Assembly (NCBI RefSeq): GCF_004564075.1
Contig: NZ_CP038256.1
Location: 1,984,001 to 2,048,000 of the forward strand
Direction of reading: 5' to 3'
DNA: 64,000 nucleotides
From: Microbacterium sediminis
Lineage (GTDB): Bacteria > Actinomycetota > Actinomycetes > Actinomycetales > Microbacteriaceae
Both the position numbers and the translations under genes were made by a program. Below the pieces are notes generated by a model. The model was not told the DNA's origin, ran no database searches, and saw nothing but the letters and a program-made list of their open reading frames with translations. Shown piece by piece: positions 54,531-63,944 of this stretch (positions within the stretch are counted from its first letter, which is position 1; each line of letters starts with the position of its first letter).

Positions 54531-54971
54531 ATGGCGATGTGGGGACGGGGGCGCAGGTCGGCGCCGCGGGCTCACGCCTCGCGACACGGCCGGCACGGGC
54601 GCGAGGGCCGCAGCCAGCTGGTGCGACCGCCGCTGCCGCAGATCGACACCCGGATCGAGAAGTTCGACATGATCGTCGGCTCGACGATCGAGTACCTCCG
54701 TGGTGCCTGGCCGGAGCTGCGCGAGGTCGAGGTCGACATCGCCTGGCTGCCGCCGGCGTCGGCCGTGCGCGAGGAGGTGCCGCGGTGGAGCCTCGACCGC
54801 GACGCCAAGCGCATCGTGCTGTACCGCGTGCCGATCGAGCGCTTCAGCCGGCTGCACCGCAACGACGACATGCACCGACGCCTCATGATCGAGGGCGCGG
54901 TCTTCCGCGCCGCGGGCGACTACCTCGACCGCGATCCGTGGGACCTCGGCCCGGATCGCTTCCGGTTCTAG
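54531..54971 (+). CDS. Metallopeptidase-family protein without HExxH
   Basis: The 146-residue protein matches the conserved actinobacterial family next to DUF3499 (M. tuberculosis Rv3259-like, described as metallopeptidase family). It has a basic N-terminal ~30 residues, RPPLPQIDTRIEKFDMIVGSTIEYL, and KRIVLYRVPIERF. The HExxH metal site of true members is missing: the matching segment reads MIEGAVFR. So it is unlikely to be a peptidase. It has no signal peptide. It is convergent with the DUF5719 gene, ending one base before it. Confidence 0.8.
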   Translation: MAMWGRGRRSAPRAHASRHGRHGREGRSQLVRPPLPQIDTRIEKFDMIVGSTIEYLRGAWPELREVEVDIAWLPPASAVREEVPRWSLDRDAKRIVLYRVPIERFSRLHRNDDMHRRLMIEGAVFRAAGDYLDRDPWDLGPDRFRF

Positions 54972-56486
54972 CTAGCGCGACGGGTAGACGGTCACCGGCT
55001 CGGGCGCCGCGGGATCGGGCCACAGCGGGATCGAGGCAATCGCGACGTCGCCGAGATAGCTCACGGCGCCGTGGATCGGCGTGCCGCCCGAGTCGACCGT
55101 GTAGACGGTCCCGGGATCGAGGGGCACGCTCGTCCCCTCCGGCGAGACCGAGACGGTCGAGGCGCGCCCGTCGGCGTCGGTCAGGGTCACGTCGACCTCG
55201 GCCGGGCTGGTGAGGTGCAGCGTGGGCTCGGGCCCGTCGGGGACCGCCATCAGCGTCGGCGTGGTCACCTCGGGCGACGGCGTCTGCCAGGCGAAGTCGA
55301 CGTCCTGCCCGAACCCGGTCGTCTGCCACACCGCCGCGACCACGGGCTCGCTGCCCGTCACGGTCACGGTGTAGCGCCCGGCCGGCAGATCGCCGAGCTC
55401 GACCGACACCGGGTGGTCGGCCTCGTACGGGACCTCGATCGGCGCGGTGTCCGAGGCGGTCTCACCCTCGCCAGTCGCGGTGATCGATGCGGTCCCGCCG
55501 CCGCGGCCCAGGAGCCGCAGGATCACGGGCGCCCCGTCGCCGCCGGCGGCCTCCTCGGTCACCACGACGCCGGCGAACACCTGGCGCGAGGCCGACGTGA
55601 CCGCGCTCTGCCGGTCCAGCCCCGCGGGGTCGAGGGTGCGGACGAGGCTCGACTGCAGCGCCGCCCGCACCGGGGAGCCGGTGGCGGTGACACGGATCAC
55701 CGGAGCCGCCTCGGCGCCCGCGACGCCCGCGAGCGGCACCGCGACCTGGGTGGCGGGCGGGATCGAGAGGCCGCCGTAGCCGGGCGGGGTGACCGGCTCG
55801 GTGGCGCCGAACACGGTGAGCTCGACGGTCGCGGTCGCGTCGGTCGGGTTCGCGAGCAGCAGGATGTCGCTCTCGCCCACGCCGGTGTCGCCGCCGACGA
55901 TCCACGACTCCAGGGCCGGCGCGCGGCAGGCCGACGCGGCGAAGCCCGTCAGGTCGTCGTCGGAGCGCTGCGCGGACGACGCGGCGGCGATGGGGTCGAT
56001 CGAACGGTCGACGGGCACCTGCACGAAGCGCTGCGGCTGCTCGCCGGCGGCGGCCGGCTGCGCCAGCGGCTCGGGCTCGGGCACGGCGCCGGAGGCGGTG
56101 CCGGCGGTGAGGTCGGCCGGGCCGGCCACGCTGATCGCGCCGGCGGCCGTCGCGTCGCGCCCCAGGGCGAGCACGGGCCCGTCGCAGGCGAGCAGGGTCT
56201 CGGAGGGGGCCGGCGTCACGTCGACGGACGCCGCCCGGCCCGCCACGCCCGGCCACGGCGCCAGCGCGCCGGCGAGCACGCCCGCCACGGCGACCGCCGA
56301 GACCGCCACGCCGGCCAGGCCGCGGCCCCAGGCGCGGCGCATGCGGTGCTTCGGCGCGGGCTCGTCGGCGGGTCGGGCCCCGCCCTCGAGCGAGAACGGA
56401 TCGGAGACGACCGGGTGCACCAGATCGGCCTCGTTCGGCTCGGGGACGAGCGGCTCGGGCGTCAGCTCATCGGATTCGCGACTCAC
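54972..56486 (-). CDS. DUF5719 family membrane-anchored protein
   Basis: The 504-residue protein has a cytoplasmic lead of ~55 residues, one membrane helix (about residues 55-75) and then a large extracytoplasmic beta-rich domain of DUF5719 type (SESDILLLANPTDATATVEL, APVIRVTATGSPVRAALQ). Its GTG overlaps the stop of the large GT2 gene (GTGA), so the two are translationally coupled and probably form one envelope complex. No catalytic motif is visible. The pair is a fixed neighbour of whiB in actinobacteria. Confidence 0.9.
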   Translation of the reverse strand: MSRESDELTPEPLVPEPNEADLVHPVVSDPFSLEGGARPADEPAPKHRMRRAWGRGLAGVAVSAVAVAGVLAGALAPWPGVAGRAASVDVTPAPSETLLACDGPVLALGRDATAAGAISVAGPADLTAGTASGAVPEPEPLAQPAAAGEQPQRFVQVPVDRSIDPIAAASSAQRSDDDLTGFAASACRAPALESWIVGGDTGVGESDILLLANPTDATATVELTVFGATEPVTPPGYGGLSIPPATQVAVPLAGVAGAEAAPVIRVTATGSPVRAALQSSLVRTLDPAGLDRQSAVTSASRQVFAGVVVTEEAAGGDGAPVILRLLGRGGGTASITATGEGETASDTAPIEVPYEADHPVSVELGDLPAGRYTVTVTGSEPVVAAVWQTTGFGQDVDFAWQTPSPEVTTPTLMAVPDGPEPTLHLTSPAEVDVTLTDADGRASTVSVSPEGTSVPLDPGTVYTVDSGGTPIHGAVSYLGDVAIASIPLWPDPAAPEPVTVYPSR

Positions 56487-59293
56487 TTCTCCCCCTCGTA
56501 TCCGCCGCCGACCACGCGCGGCAGGGCGCGGGCGGCGCGCCGGGTCGCGCGCGTGGGCACGGCCAGCAGCAGCGCGACGGCGAGCGCCGCGAGCTGCGCC
56601 GTGAGCGCCGTCGCCGCCGCGGCGTGCTCCTCGGCCGACATCTCCGGCCGCGGGGCCGGTTCGGAGTCGAGGCGCCAGAGCGTGCCGCGGGGCGTCTGCC
56701 CCACCCGCACGAATCCGGCGCGCTGGTCCAGCGCCGAGGCCGAGGCGAAGCGCATCGCCCGCTCGGCGTCCGAGACGTCGTCGGCGGTGCCCGCGAGCAG
56801 CACGAAGCGCAGCCCGGCCTGGCGCAGCGTCTCGGTCGGGCCGTCGCCGATGCTCGAGACGAGATCGCCGGCGAGCTCCGCGAGGCGCCGGTCGCTGTCG
56901 GTCAGCGCCGTGGCGGTCGCGCTCAGCGTGGACTGCCCGCCGAGCGTCTCGCTCTCGCCCCACACCGCCGACGCGGCGAGCGAGCCGTCGTCGCGCGGCG
57001 CGAGCACGAGCGTTCCCAGCCCCGGCAGCGTGCTCGCCTGGGCGCCGACATAGGCCGGCAGCGTCGAGGTGGGGCCGTCGGCGATCGCGGCCGCGTCGCG
57101 GTGCACGGCCGTGAGCGCCGGCACGGCGAGCACGGCGACGCACGCGGCGGCGAGCAGGCCGGCCCCGACCCGCAGCGCGCGGGGCGCGGGCGCCGTGTCG
57201 AGGGTGACGCCGGCGGCGCCGAGGGCACCGAGCCACGCGAGGCTGAGGGCCGCCCCGGTCCACAGCGGCACGGGCGAGCCCGCGGCGTACGACACCTGGA
57301 TGTGGGCGGCGAGCGATGCCGTGAGCAGGCCGAGCGCCGCGATGACGAGGGTGCCGGAGCCGGCGCGCCAGCGCGCGGTGACGGGCGCGGCCAGGGCGAG
57401 CGCGCCCACCGGGATCGTCAGCAGCCACGCCCACCACGTCGGCGCATCGGGGAGCATCGAACCCCAGCCGGCCGCGTCCGCCCACGGGATGCCCGTGAGC
57501 AGCTGCCAGCCCGACGACTGCTCCGCCCCCGCCCAGACCCCGCCGGGATCGGCGAGGATCGCCCAGGGGGTGCCCCGGCGCAGCTGCTCGAAGACGATCG
57601 GCGCGAACCAGACGATCATCGGCACGACGAGCCACGCGACCCGCGTGATGCCGCTGCGGGCCCGGAAGACGATGGCGAGCACGAGCGCGATCAGCCACAG
57701 CACGAGCAGGGCCGGCGCGATCGACGGCGCGCAGGCGGCGACCGCGAGCAGCAGCAGCGACGCGGTGCCCGAGGCGGCCCAGGACCGGTGGGCCACGGCG
57801 GCGGTGGAGAACAGCCACGGCAGCAGCAGATGCGTCAGCACCGCGGCGGGGCGACCCTCGACGAGCGCCGCGAGCAGCGAGGGCGCGAGACCCCACAGCA
57901 CGGCCACCACGGCCCGCACGCCGGAGCGGTCGGAGACGCGCGTGGCGGCGAACCAGCCGCCGAGCACCGCGAGCGGCAGCGCGAGCAGCCACAGCACGAG
58001 CAGCGTGTACGACGGCGCCACGGGCCACAGCGATCCCATGAGGGCCACGACCGCCGAGAAGGGATCGGCCGGGCCCACGACATCGAGCCCCTGCGGGCGC
58101 AGGCCGTAGGCGGCGTCGCGCCACAGCGAGGCCACGGTGTCGCGCAGGGGCAGCAACGCCCCGCCGCCGATCGCCGGCCAGGTCAGCAGCGACGCGAACG
58201 AGGCGATCGACACGACAAGGGCGGCCAGTACGGCCCACGCCCCGCCGCCCGAGAAGAAGGTGAGCGGCCCGTACGCGGCCGCGTCGGCGCCGTCGGCGTC
58301 GTAGCGCTCCCGCAGCTGCGCGGCCGTCGCCCGCAGCGGCGCGATGCGCTCCCAGCCGCCCTCGCGCACCCGCCGGATCGCGGCGCGGGATCGCGCCACC
58401 GCATCGGGGCGCACGAGCACGCGCACCGCCGCGCCCCATTCCGCGGGGACCCGCGCCGGCGTCTTGGCGACGAGCAGCACGATCGTGCGCCACAGCGCGA
58501 GCGGCAGCAGCGAGAGCCAGTGCAGCGGCACCGCCCACGCCGGCGCGTACGCGAGGCGGCGGTGCAGCTGCGCGGTGCGGAGGGCGAAGGCCCGGCGCGC
58601 CTCGCCCGCGGGCGGGCCGGCCACGCCGGGGTCGGCGACCGCGACGCGCGCCGCGGGGGCCAGCGCCACGCGGCGCCCGGCCAGACGCGCCCGCACTCCC
58701 ATGTCGAGGCCCTCGTCGGTGCCGCCGAGCGCGACGTCGGGAAGCAGCGCGCCGCGCAGGTCCGCGCGCACGAGCACGCCCCGCACGTCGGCGCCAAGCA
58801 CGTCGTCGTCGATGTCGTGCTGGCCCTGGTCGTACTCGCCGTTGGCCAGCGGCACCGTGCGCCCGAACCGGGTCATGCTCACGCCGAGCGAGACGATCAG
58901 CCCGCCGTCGCGCGCGTCGACGAGCTTGGGCGCCGCGAACGCGATCGAGGGGCCGCGCTCGAGCGCGCCGTGCAGCGCGGCGAGCGCCCCGGGATCGGGC
59001 GTCGTGTCCTGCGCCAGCAGCCACAGCGCCCGCTCCTTCGGCGCGCGCGCGTGGGCCAGGGCGATCGCGGCGGCGAAGCCCGTGGTGGCGGGGGCGTGGA
59101 TCACGCCCTCCGCGCCGGACTGCGCGATGACCGCGTCGAGCTCGGGGTGCCGGCCGCAGCAGACGATGGTGACCGCGTCGACCCGTCGCGTCTGACCGGT
59201 GATCGCTTCGAGCGTTCGCCGCAGTCGCGCGGCGGCGACGGCGGCCGAGGGGGTCGCTTTCGCGACGACGATGGCGTGGACTGGGGCCGACAT
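56483..59293 (-). CDS. Large membrane protein with GT2 glycosyltransferase domain
   Basis: This 936-residue protein has an N-terminal GT-A family 2 domain (about residues 1-240, MSAPVHAIVVAKATPSAAVAAA, with ALWLLAQDTTPDPGAL as the DxD-like region). About 14 hydrophobic helices and a C-terminal extracytoplasmic domain with a last helix near residue 900 follow. The D-D-D motifs normally needed for metal are relaxed (QDTTPD), so activity is not assured. It is a conserved actinobacterial envelope gene found upstream of whiB2. TAGGCT lies 9 nt before ATG 59293. Confidence 0.9.
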   Translation of the reverse strand: MSAPVHAIVVAKATPSAAVAAARLRRTLEAITGQTRRVDAVTIVCCGRHPELDAVIAQSGAEGVIHAPATTGFAAAIALAHARAPKERALWLLAQDTTPDPGALAALHGALERGPSIAFAAPKLVDARDGGLIVSLGVSMTRFGRTVPLANGEYDQGQHDIDDDVLGADVRGVLVRADLRGALLPDVALGGTDEGLDMGVRARLAGRRVALAPAARVAVADPGVAGPPAGEARRAFALRTAQLHRRLAYAPAWAVPLHWLSLLPLALWRTIVLLVAKTPARVPAEWGAAVRVLVRPDAVARSRAAIRRVREGGWERIAPLRATAAQLRERYDADGADAAAYGPLTFFSGGGAWAVLAALVVSIASFASLLTWPAIGGGALLPLRDTVASLWRDAAYGLRPQGLDVVGPADPFSAVVALMGSLWPVAPSYTLLVLWLLALPLAVLGGWFAATRVSDRSGVRAVVAVLWGLAPSLLAALVEGRPAAVLTHLLLPWLFSTAAVAHRSWAASGTASLLLLAVAACAPSIAPALLVLWLIALVLAIVFRARSGITRVAWLVVPMIVWFAPIVFEQLRRGTPWAILADPGGVWAGAEQSSGWQLLTGIPWADAAGWGSMLPDAPTWWAWLLTIPVGALALAAPVTARWRAGSGTLVIAALGLLTASLAAHIQVSYAAGSPVPLWTGAALSLAWLGALGAAGVTLDTAPAPRALRVGAGLLAAACVAVLAVPALTAVHRDAAAIADGPTSTLPAYVGAQASTLPGLGTLVLAPRDDGSLAASAVWGESETLGGQSTLSATATALTDSDRRLAELAGDLVSSIGDGPTETLRQAGLRFVLLAGTADDVSDAERAMRFASASALDQRAGFVRVGQTPRGTLWRLDSEPAPRPEMSAEEHAAAATALTAQLAALAVALLLAVPTRATRRAARALPRVVGGGYEGEK

Positions 59294-59356
59294 GACCCGG
59301 CAAGCCTAAGCGGGGCCGCGGGAGGATCCCGGCGCCACGCGCCGCGAGCGGCACAT

Positions 59357-59390
59357 CGTTCCCGCTCCCCGGGGAGGGCGGACGGGAACG
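59357..59390 (-). terminator. Terminator of whiB
   Basis: An 8-bp outer stem (59357-59364 with 59383-59390) encloses a 12-bp palindrome and starts 14 nt after the whiB stop. Confidence 0.6.
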
Positions 59391-59403
59391 GGCCCGGACG
59401 ACG

Positions 59404-59721
59404 TCAGCTGGCGCGACGCTTGAGCTTGCGGCGCTCGCGCTCCGAGAGCCCGCCCCAGATGCCGAAGCGCTCGTCGTTCTGCAGCGCGTACTCGAGGCAC
59501 TCGGCGCGGACCTCGCACGAGGAGCAGATCCGCTTGGCGTCGCGCGTCGATCCGCCCTTTTCGGGGAAGAACGCCTCGGGGTCGGTCTGCGCGCACAGTG
59601 CGTCGGACTGCCAGGCCAGCGCGTTGTCGTCGTCGGCGGGGCGACGCACGCCCGGGACGCCGAGATCGACGGGGTCGACGAACCAGTTGTCCGGAACCTC
59701 GGAACGGTACGCACCGGCCAT
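59404..59721 (-). CDS. whiB2: WhiB-family iron-sulfur regulator (WhiB2/WhmD type)
   Basis: The 105-residue Wbl protein has the four cluster-binding cysteines at 43, 66, 69 and 75 (ALCAQTDPEAFFPEKGG; ICSSCEVRAECLEYAL), the GIWGG turn and a basic C-terminal tail RERRKLKRR. The sequence fits the WhiB2 (WhmD) subgroup, which is needed for normal septation. A [4Fe-4S] cluster and a contact with the principal sigma factor are expected. It has a standard -35/-10 promoter at 59768-59796 and a leader of about 40 nt. Terminators flank it on both sides. Confidence 0.96.
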   Translation of the reverse strand: MAGAYRSEVPDNWFVDPVDLGVPGVRRPADDDNALAWQSDALCAQTDPEAFFPEKGGSTRDAKRICSSCEVRAECLEYALQNDERFGIWGGLSERERRKLKRRAS

Positions 59722-59767
59722 GTTGCACTCCCCCCGTCGGCGACGCCTCGCGGCGAATCGTTACCTA

Positions 59768-59796
59768 ATTACACCGGTGTCATTCCCGATCGTCAA
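59768..59796 (-). promoter_or_regulatory. whiB promoter
   Basis: TTGACG (59796-59791), a 17-nt spacer and TGTAAT (59773-59768) match the housekeeping consensus well. Transcription would start near 59761. It is the best complete -35/-10 promoter in the window. Confidence 0.7.
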
Positions 59797-59808
59797 GTCG
59801 CGGATCGT

Positions 59809-59835
59809 AAACCCTCAACGATCAATCGAGGGTTT
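59809..59835 (-). terminator. Terminator of manA
   Basis: An 8-bp stem (59809-59816 with 59828-59835), AT-rich and with T runs on both sides, lies 55 nt after the manA stop and just upstream of the whiB promoter. Confidence 0.65.
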
Positions 59836-59889
59836 TGTCGGATATCGGCGTGTCACGTCCGGGCGTGTCGTCGCACGGCCGCCGCGCGG

Positions 59890-61035
59890 TCAGGATCCGG
59901 GCTGTGCGAGGAACGCCTCGCCCGCCCCGCGCACGCGGATCTCGCCCGCGTCGGCGGTCGCGAACGCGGCGCGGCCGGGCGTGAGCGCGACGGCATCGCC
60001 GCCGCTCTCGACGGTGATCTCGCCGCTCGTGGCGAGCACGATCGCCGGGCCCGTAGGCAGGAACCGCGCCACGCCGCCCTCGCTCACGCGGGCGCGCAGC
60101 AGGCGGAAGTCGGGCACGGGCGCCGGGAACGACTCCACGCCGCGGTTCCCGCCCTCGGCCGACACGGGCAGCACCACGGGGACCGGGCCCGGCGTGGCGT
60201 CCACGATGCGCAGCAGCTCGTCGACGTCGATGTGCTTGGGGGTGAGCCCGCCGCGCAGCACGTTGTCGCTCGCGGCCATGAGCTCCACGCCGAGGCCCGA
60301 CACGTAGGCGTGCAGCAGCCCCGCGCGCAGGAACATCGCCTCGCCGCGGCGCAGCACGGTGTAGTTCATCAGCAGCGCGACGACGACGCCGGGGTCGCCG
60401 GGGTAGACCGCCGCGATCCGCCGGGCGTTGGCGAGCGCGGGCGCGAACTCCGTCGACTCGGCGCCGTCGAGGGCGGCGATGATCGCCGCCACGGCCTCGT
60501 CGGCGCGGCCGGAGAGCAGCCAGCCCAGCACCGCGGTCAGGTCGGCGTCGCCGGTGAGCCGCTCGAGCAGCGGATCGGCGGCCGGGCCGAGCGCGGCGAG
60601 CAGCCGGCGGGAGTCCGCGACGGCACGCAGGCCGCACAGCGCCTCGAACCGGTCGCTGAGCGCGACGATCATCTCGGGCTTGTGGTTGTCGTCGGCGTAG
60701 TTGCGCGGGGCGTCGCCCGGCAGGCCGGCCTCGCGCGCGAAGCCCTCCTCGGCCTGCGCCTTCGACGGGTGCACCTGGATCGACAGCGGCGAGGCCGCGG
60801 CGAGCAGCTTGAGCAGGTACGGCAGCGGCGCCGCGACGCCGTGGGCGGCGCCCTCCTCGGCGATCCAGTCGCGCAGGGTGCGCCCATCGGCGAGGTCGGC
60901 GGGGTCGGACGGGTGATCCCCGAACCAGACCTCGGCCTCGGGGACGGCGGCCGGCTCGCGGCCCTCGAGCGCGGCGATCAGGGTGCGCGAGCCCCACGCG
61001 TAATCGCGCGGCTCGTTGGTCAGCGGCAGAAGCAC
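59890..61035 (-). CDS. manA: Mannose-6-phosphate isomerase, class I
   Basis: The 381-residue zinc enzyme interconverts fructose-6-P and mannose-6-P. Zinc ligands fit QVHPSK (Gln and His), NHKPEM (Glu) and HAYVSGLGVE (His). It begins LPLTNEPRDYAWGSRTLI, the usual start. It feeds GDP-mannose for mannosylated lipids and glycoproteins. The GTG start at 61035 is fixed by TATTCT 7 nt upstream. The ORF frame extends further upstream, but that lead has no promoter support and overlaps the divergent ligase gene leader. manB is not in the window. Confidence 0.95.
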   Translation of the reverse strand: MLLPLTNEPRDYAWGSRTLIAALEGREPAAVPEAEVWFGDHPSDPADLADGRTLRDWIAEEGAAHGVAAPLPYLLKLLAAASPLSIQVHPSKAQAEEGFAREAGLPGDAPRNYADDNHKPEMIVALSDRFEALCGLRAVADSRRLLAALGPAADPLLERLTGDADLTAVLGWLLSGRADEAVAAIIAALDGAESTEFAPALANARRIAAVYPGDPGVVVALLMNYTVLRRGEAMFLRAGLLHAYVSGLGVELMAASDNVLRGGLTPKHIDVDELLRIVDATPGPVPVVLPVSAEGGNRGVESFPAPVPDFRLLRARVSEGGVARFLPTGPAIVLATSGEITVESGGDAVALTPGRAAFATADAGEIRVRGAGEAFLAQPGS

Positions 61036-61042
61036 GTGCCTC

Positions 61043-61048
61043 AGAATA
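61043..61048 (-). promoter_or_regulatory. -10 element of manA (leaderless)
   Basis: TATTCT is followed by 7 nt and GTG 61035. This decides the start. Confidence 0.55.
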
Positions 61049-61093
61049 CGCGCGGGAGGTGCGCCGAGGTGCCCGCGGTACGCTGGGCAGACG

Positions 61094-62515
61094 ATGGCCC
61101 AGATCACGCGTCACCCCGTCGCACCGGCGCCCGCCGCGCCCCCGCGGGAGGCCACGGGCCGCGTGCTGCTGCGCGGCTACGGCATCTTCGTGCTGTTCTC
61201 GGGGTTCGCGCACCTGGCCTGGTGGAACCTCCTGGGCCCGGTCGGCACCGCCGCGCTGGCGGCCCTCGTGGGCGCCGCGACGATCGCCATCTGGGTGCCG
61301 CTCATCGTGCGCGCCGCGCGACCGCGTGCCGACCGCGCCATGCGCGTGGCCGCACTCGAGTGGCGACGGCTGCCGTGGGCGACCCTCGGCTATGTCGCCC
61401 TCGCCGGGCTGTCGATCCTGTGGTCGCGCTGGCCGGCGACGTCGGCGGTGACCTTCGGCCTGCTCCTCGTCACGACCATCCAGGCGCTCTTCCTCGCCCA
61501 CGTGTTCACGTGGCGCGAGATCGTGCGGCTGCTCGAGGTGGCGCTGCGCTGGGCACTCGGGCTGTCGCTGCTGTTCGAGCTGTGGGCCGCGCTCGTGCTG
61601 CGCGGCCCCCTGCTGCCAAACTTCGCCGACGCGCCCGCCGATCCCAACCCGCAGTGGTACTGGACCCGCGGCGCGCTGTTCGACCTCGACGTGCGCATCC
61701 AGGGCATCGTCGGCAACGCCAACATCCTCGGGATCCAGTGCGTGCTCGCGCTCATCGTCTTTGGCGTGCGGTTCGCCATGCGCCCGAACCGGCGCGGGGC
61801 GATCGGCGCCTGGATCGCCCTCGCGCTCGTGCTGTTCTGGCGCGCCGGATCGGCCACCGCGCTGATCGCGGGGCTCGTCGTCCTCGCGGTCCTCGCCGCC
61901 GCCCTCCTCATGCGGCGCGCGGCCACCCCCGGCCAGCGCACCCGGCTGTACGCGCTGTTCACGGGGCTCGCGGTCGCGGGCCTGGCCGCCGTCGCGCTGC
62001 TGTGGAACACGATCCTCGACGCCCTCGGCCGCGAGTCGGGCCTCACGGGCCGCGACCGGATCTGGGCCGGCGTGTGGGAGCGCGCGATCGAGCGCCCCGT
62101 CTTCGGCAGCGGCTACGCGAGCCCGTGGATGCCGTGGGACCCGATGTTCGACCGCTGGCTCGTCGACAAGACGATCACCGTCGTCCAGGCCCACGACATG
62201 TGGCTCGACGCGTTCCTGCAGCTCGGCGTCGCGGGCGTGGCGGTCCTGGCCGTGGTCTTCGGCGCGGCCACGTGGCGCTCGTGGTTCTTCGCCGTGGACC
62301 GGCCCCGCTGGGACATCGTGGCCGATCGCCCCTACGCGCCCCTCACGCTGATCGCGCCGCTGATCCTGGCGCTCCTGCTGACACAGGGGCTGACGGAGTC
62401 CGGCCCGATCATGCTGTGGGGCTGGCTGCTCGTGACGATGATCGCGTTCCGGATCAAGCTGGCCCCGATCGTCGGGCACGGCGCCTCGGAGCAGATGAAC
62501 CGGCGGGACCCATGA
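61094..62515 (+). CDS. O-antigen ligase-like membrane protein 1
   Basis: This 473-residue protein has about 11-12 hydrophobic helices and the Wzy_C pattern: DVRIQGIVGNANILG in a periplasmic loop, RDRIWAGVWERAIERPVFGSGY, and HDMWLDAFLQLGVAGV with the functional Arg and His of ligases and polymerases. It transfers lipid-linked glycans to an acceptor in other bacteria. Here the acceptor may be a cell-wall polymer. TACGCT lies 9 nt before ATG 61094, so the leader is at most a few nt. It is followed 13 bp later by a paralogue and then by a GlfT2-like gene. Confidence 0.88.
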   Translation: MAQITRHPVAPAPAAPPREATGRVLLRGYGIFVLFSGFAHLAWWNLLGPVGTAALAALVGAATIAIWVPLIVRAARPRADRAMRVAALEWRRLPWATLGYVALAGLSILWSRWPATSAVTFGLLLVTTIQALFLAHVFTWREIVRLLEVALRWALGLSLLFELWAALVLRGPLLPNFADAPADPNPQWYWTRGALFDLDVRIQGIVGNANILGIQCVLALIVFGVRFAMRPNRRGAIGAWIALALVLFWRAGSATALIAGLVVLAVLAAALLMRRAATPGQRTRLYALFTGLAVAGLAAVALLWNTILDALGRESGLTGRDRIWAGVWERAIERPVFGSGYASPWMPWDPMFDRWLVDKTITVVQAHDMWLDAFLQLGVAGVAVLAVVFGAATWRSWFFAVDRPRWDIVADRPYAPLTLIAPLILALLLTQGLTESGPIMLWGWLLVTMIAFRIKLAPIVGHGASEQMNRRDP

Positions 62516-62528
62516 CGGCGGGGCGCGC

Positions 62529-63848
62529 GTGATCCCCCTCGAGCTGCGGCGCATGATCACGCGCGGCCTGCGCTCGGCGGACCTCGCGCGCGTGTTCGCC
62601 GTCGTCGCCTTCGGCACGGCGTTCTCGAGCTTCGCGATCCAGCGCCTCACCGGCCCGGCCACGCTGCACACGATGGTCGCGGGGCTGTGCGCCCTCGGGC
62701 TCGCGATCCTCATCGCGCGGCGCCGCGAGCTGTCGCTGCTCGGCCTGGCACCCACCCTGCTCGTCGGCTTCGTGCTGTGGGCCCTGGCGAGCGTGCTGTG
62801 GGCCGACGACGCGAGCGACACGCTGCGCTCCTGGCTGTCGCTGCTCGCCTACGCGTTCCTCGCGGTCGTGATCGCCCACACGCGCGACGCGCTGCAGACG
62901 CTGCGGGCGCTCGGCGACGTGCTGCGCGCCCTGCTGGCCGTCTCGCTCGGCGCCGAGATCCTCTCCGGCATCCTCATCGACATGCCGATCCCGGTGCTCC
63001 GCATCGCGGGAGACATCGCACTGGGCGGCCCGATCCAGGGCATCTTCGGCACCCGCAACTATCTCGGCTTCGTCACCGTGATCGCGCTGCTGACGTTCCT
63101 CGTCGAGTGGCGCACGCAGTCCGTCTCGTTCGGCCGGTCGGTCGTCTCCATCACGCTGGCCGGGCTGCTCGCCGTCTTCTCGGCCTCCCCCACGGCGTTC
63201 GTCGTGGCCATGGTCTCGACCGTCGCCCTGTTCGCGCTCGCGCTCATCCGCCGCGTCGACGCCGCGCGACGCCGCGATCTGCAGCTGGGACTCGGGGTCG
63301 CGGTCGCGCTGCTCACCCTCGCCGCCTACCTGCTGCGCAGCCGGATCATCGACATCGTCGGCGCGGCCACCGACTTCTCCAACCGCTCGCGCATCTGGGC
63401 CGAGCTGCTCGTGTGGATCCCCCGCCGCTGGCTGCAGGGGTGGGGCTGGCACGGCGGCTGGTCGAACGACACCTTCCCCTTCAACGCGATCAACTGGCAG
63501 CTGCGCATCGACCACCTCTCGGCGCTGAACGCCTACCTCGACGTCGCCCTTCAGCTGGGCTGGGTGGGCCTGCTGCTGTTCGGCGGCATGTGCGCCATCG
63601 CGCTCGTGCGCTCGTGGATCACCGCCAGCGAGCGCCGCTCGAGCGTCTACGCGTGGACGCCGCTGCTGCTGGTGGCGATCCTCACGGAGTCGATGTTCGA
63701 GAGCTTCGCCCTCGGCGGCGCCGGCTGGATGCTGCTGGCGCTGTGCCTGGTGCGGGCGGGCCAGGCCCGCTCGTGGCGCGCCCGCATCGGCGACGCGATC
63801 GACCCCGCGCCGACCACGCACGAGGCGCTCCCCCACGACCCCCGCTAG
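62529..63848 (+). CDS. O-antigen ligase-like membrane protein 2
   Basis: The 439-residue polytopic protein shares the layout of the preceding gene: GIFGTRNYLGFVTVIALL, NRSRIWAELLVWIPRRWLQGWGW and DHLSALNAYLDVALQLGWVGL, again with conserved Arg and His. The GTG start at 62529 is the first in frame after the previous stop; it has no clear Shine-Dalgarno sequence and may be coupled to the upstream gene. The two differ enough to have separate acceptors or to form a pair. The C-terminal tail is Pro-rich. Confidence 0.87.
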   Translation: MIPLELRRMITRGLRSADLARVFAVVAFGTAFSSFAIQRLTGPATLHTMVAGLCALGLAILIARRRELSLLGLAPTLLVGFVLWALASVLWADDASDTLRSWLSLLAYAFLAVVIAHTRDALQTLRALGDVLRALLAVSLGAEILSGILIDMPIPVLRIAGDIALGGPIQGIFGTRNYLGFVTVIALLTFLVEWRTQSVSFGRSVVSITLAGLLAVFSASPTAFVVAMVSTVALFALALIRRVDAARRRDLQLGLGVAVALLTLAAYLLRSRIIDIVGAATDFSNRSRIWAELLVWIPRRWLQGWGWHGGWSNDTFPFNAINWQLRIDHLSALNAYLDVALQLGWVGLLLFGGMCAIALVRSWITASERRSSVYAWTPLLLVAILTESMFESFALGGAGWMLLALCLVRAGQARSWRARIGDAIDPAPTTHEALPHDPR

Positions 63849-63891
63849 CACGGGGCCGGCCGCGCGCCCACACGCGGCCTCCAGGCCCGTG
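63849..63891 (+). terminator. Terminator of the ligase pair
   Basis: A 6-bp outer stem (63849-63854 with 63886-63891) and a 7-bp inner stem (63858-63864 with 63873-63879) begin just after the stop. Confidence 0.6.
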
Positions 63892-63894
63892 GAT

Positions 63895-63900
63895 TAGGCT
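63895..63900 (+). promoter_or_regulatory. -10 element of the GlfT2-like gene
   Basis: TAGGCT predicts transcription from about 63907 and a leader of ~38 nt carrying GGAG before the start. Confidence 0.45.
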
Positions 63901-63944
63901 CGTGCCGGCCCTGTCCGCCTCGCGTTCGGAGATTCACAACTTTG

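Noticed and set aside
56624..60307. 1227-codon plus-strand frame over the GT2, whiB and manA genes
   Set aside because: Antisense to three well-supported genes; composition typical of a shadow.
59822..62821. 999-codon minus-strand frame over manA and ligase 1
   Set aside because: Out of frame with manA and antisense to the ligase; no domains.
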